A stretch of DNA of 64,000 nt from an uncultured Bacteroides sp. GTDB lineage: Bacteria; Bacteroidota; Bacteroidia; Bacteroidales; Bacteroidaceae. A program made the translations under genes and the position numbers. Under the pieces are notes generated by a model, which worked only from the letters and a program-made list of their open reading frames with translations, was not told the DNA's origin and did no database searches. The number at the start of each line of letters is the position of its first letter. The first letter of the stretch is position 1. The stretch covers positions 1 to 64,000 of the forward strand of contig USPQ01000001.1 in assembly GCA_900556625.1 (NCBI GenBank). Reading direction: 5' to 3'. Below, one piece after another: positions 63,029 through 64,000 of the stretch.

Positions 63029-64000
63029 ATGGGATTTAATGAATTTTTAAGCTCGATTTTCGGAAACAAATCCACACGAGACATGAAAGAAATCAAGCCC
63101 TGGGTGGAGAAGATTAAAGCTGCCTACCCGGAGGTTGAGAAACTGGATAACGACGCACTCCGCGCAAAAACGGAAGAACTCAAAAAATATATCCGCGAAT
63201 CAGCAACTGCCGAACGTGCGAAAGTGGAAGAACTGAAAGCGAGTATCGAAAGCCTTGAACTGGAAGACCGCGAAGAAGTATTTGCGCAAATAGACAAGAT
63301 AGAAAAAGAAATTCTGGAGAAATATGAAAAAGCATTGGACGAAGTATTGCCCGTTGCTTTCTCCATCGTTAAGGCAACTGCCAAACGTTTTGCCGAAAAT
63401 GAAGAAATTGTAGTGACTGCCACGGAATTCGACCGCCAGCTCGCTACAACAAAGGATTTTGTACGCATCGAGGGAGACAAAGCCATTTATCAGAATCACT
63501 GGATAGCCGGTGGTAACGACACGGTGTGGAACATGGTTCACTACGACGTACAGTTGTTTGGTGGTGTCGTTCTCCATAAAGGCAAGATTGCGGAAATGGC
63601 AACCGGTGAAGGTAAGACATTGGTAGCTACCCTCCCGGTATTCCTGAACGCATTGACCGGAAACGGTGTTCATGTGGTAACCGTGAACGACTATTTGGCA
63701 AAACGTGACTCCGAATGGATGGGGCCTCTCTATATGTTCCACGGTCTGAGTGTGGATTGTATCGATCGCCATCAACCGAACTCCGACGCACGTCGTCAGG
63801 CATATCTGGCCGATATCACTTTCGGAACGAACAACGAATTCGGTTTCGATTACCTGCGTGACAATATGGCTATCAGTCCGAAAGACCTTGTACAACGTCA
63901 GCACAACTACGCGATTGTCGATGAGGTTGACTCCGTATTGATTGACGACGCACGTACTCCGTTGATTATTTCCGGTCCTGTGCCGAAAGGCGATGACCAA
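63029..64000 (+). CDS. secA: Preprotein translocase ATPase SecA (N-terminal part)
   Basis: The first 324 codons of SecA, open at the window edge. The start ATG at 63029 gives [20 protein letters not shown], the usual helix that binds membrane. The first nucleotide-binding domain follows: [20 protein letters not shown] with the Walker [43 protein letters not shown], and the DEAD-like [19 protein letters not shown]. An insertion of about 60 charged helical residues near 50-110 ([20 protein letters not shown]) is typical of Bacteroidetes SecA. SecA drives proteins through SecYEG; secG is in another operon of this window. Confidence 0.97.
   Translation, partial: MGFNEFLSSIFGNKSTRDMKEIKPWVEKIKAAYPEVEKLDNDALRAKTEELKKYIRESATAERAKVEELKASIESLELEDREEVFAQIDKIEKEILEKYEKALDEVLPVAFSIVKATAKRFAENEEIVVTATEFDRQLATTKDFVRIEGDKAIYQNHWIAGGNDTVWNMVHYDVQLFGGVVLHKGKIAEMATGEGKTLVATLPVFLNALTGNGVHVVTVNDYLAKRDSEWMGPLYMFHGLSVDCIDRHQPNSDARRQAYLADITFGTNNEFGFDYLRDNMAISPKDLVQRQHNYAIVDEVDSVLIDDARTPLIISGPVPKGDDQ

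Noticed and set aside
1..64000. Mobile element, prophage or antiphage island
   Set aside because: No integrase, transposase, phage structural gene, toxin-antitoxin pair or tRNA-flanked boundary was seen; the small XRE-type gene alone is not evidence.
1..64000. tRNA and rRNA genes
   Set aside because: Reading the intergenic stretches by eye showed no tRNA T-arm pattern or rRNA segment; a dedicated scan was not possible.

Overview
The window looks like chromosome of a gut Bacteroides (B. ovatus / B. xylanisolvens / B. thetaiotaomicron type; species not resolved). The reasons are two SusC/SusD pairs, many lipoproteins with a Cys followed by acidic residues, the phylum-specific -7 promoter element TAnnTTTG upstream of many genes, the lack of clear Shine-Dalgarno sequences, and the families DUF4831, DUF4837, DUF4843 and Lnb. 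I saw no rRNA, tRNA, CRISPR array, insertion sequence, integrase or prophage gene.

Layout. (A) 1-15886, minus strand: a polysaccharide utilisation locus whose enzymes point to beta-1,4-galactan, probably an acetylated pectic side chain. It has a GH53 endo-galactanase lipoprotein, a SusE-like surface binder, SusC and SusD, an SGNH esterase, a GH35 beta-galactosidase, a NodB-SGNH fusion and the start of one more secreted protein, preceded by a cytosolic DUF5107-TPR protein. (B) 16045-18492: a sugar-porter MFS transporter divergent from an AraC regulator, probably serving the same locus. (C) 18508-19983: a B3/4-domain gene, a structured non-coding stretch and a small XRE-type protein. (D) 20093-23852, plus strand: a five-gene membrane-associated cluster (TM-anchored unknown, YidD, SPFH-GYF_2 protein, four-TM protein, zinc-ribbon/TPR protein) with its own promoter. 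(E) 23849-27048, minus: hpt-adk-obg-pgeF housekeeping operon. (F) 27165-38995, minus: an IPT lipoprotein, then an ECF sigma/FecR-controlled SusC-SusD locus with DUF4843, PKD-like and TlpA-type lipoproteins. (G) 39110-45492: POT peptide transporter, nested palindromes, nnr, DUF4831, an orphan PqqD-like protein and a second MFS transporter. (H) 45680-51825, minus: seven-gene rlmN-DUF4837-pdxA-sigma54 activator-lptE-TPR-secG operon. (I) 51883-59661, minus: coaX-outer-membrane protein-TPR-lptC-CorC-like-PpiD-like, ended by a strong terminator inside a larger inverted repeat. (J) 59759-64000, plus: a candidate small RNA, lnb (lipoprotein N-acyltransferase), a phosphatase-fold protein that seems to lack metal ligands, and the start of secA.

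How it fits together: regions A, B and F take up nutrients at the outer membrane. Regions H, I and J are rich in envelope biogenesis (LptC, LptE, SecG, SecA, PpiD, Lnb). The best candidates for something undescribed are the SPFH/YidD cluster (D), the lnb-coupled degenerate phosphatase (J), the ECF/FecR locus with a hairpin over the fecR start codon (F), the nested palindromes at 40756-40927 and the non-coding stretches at 19306-19580 and 59759-59935. Functions come from motifs and family knowledge recalled while reading; no database search was run.
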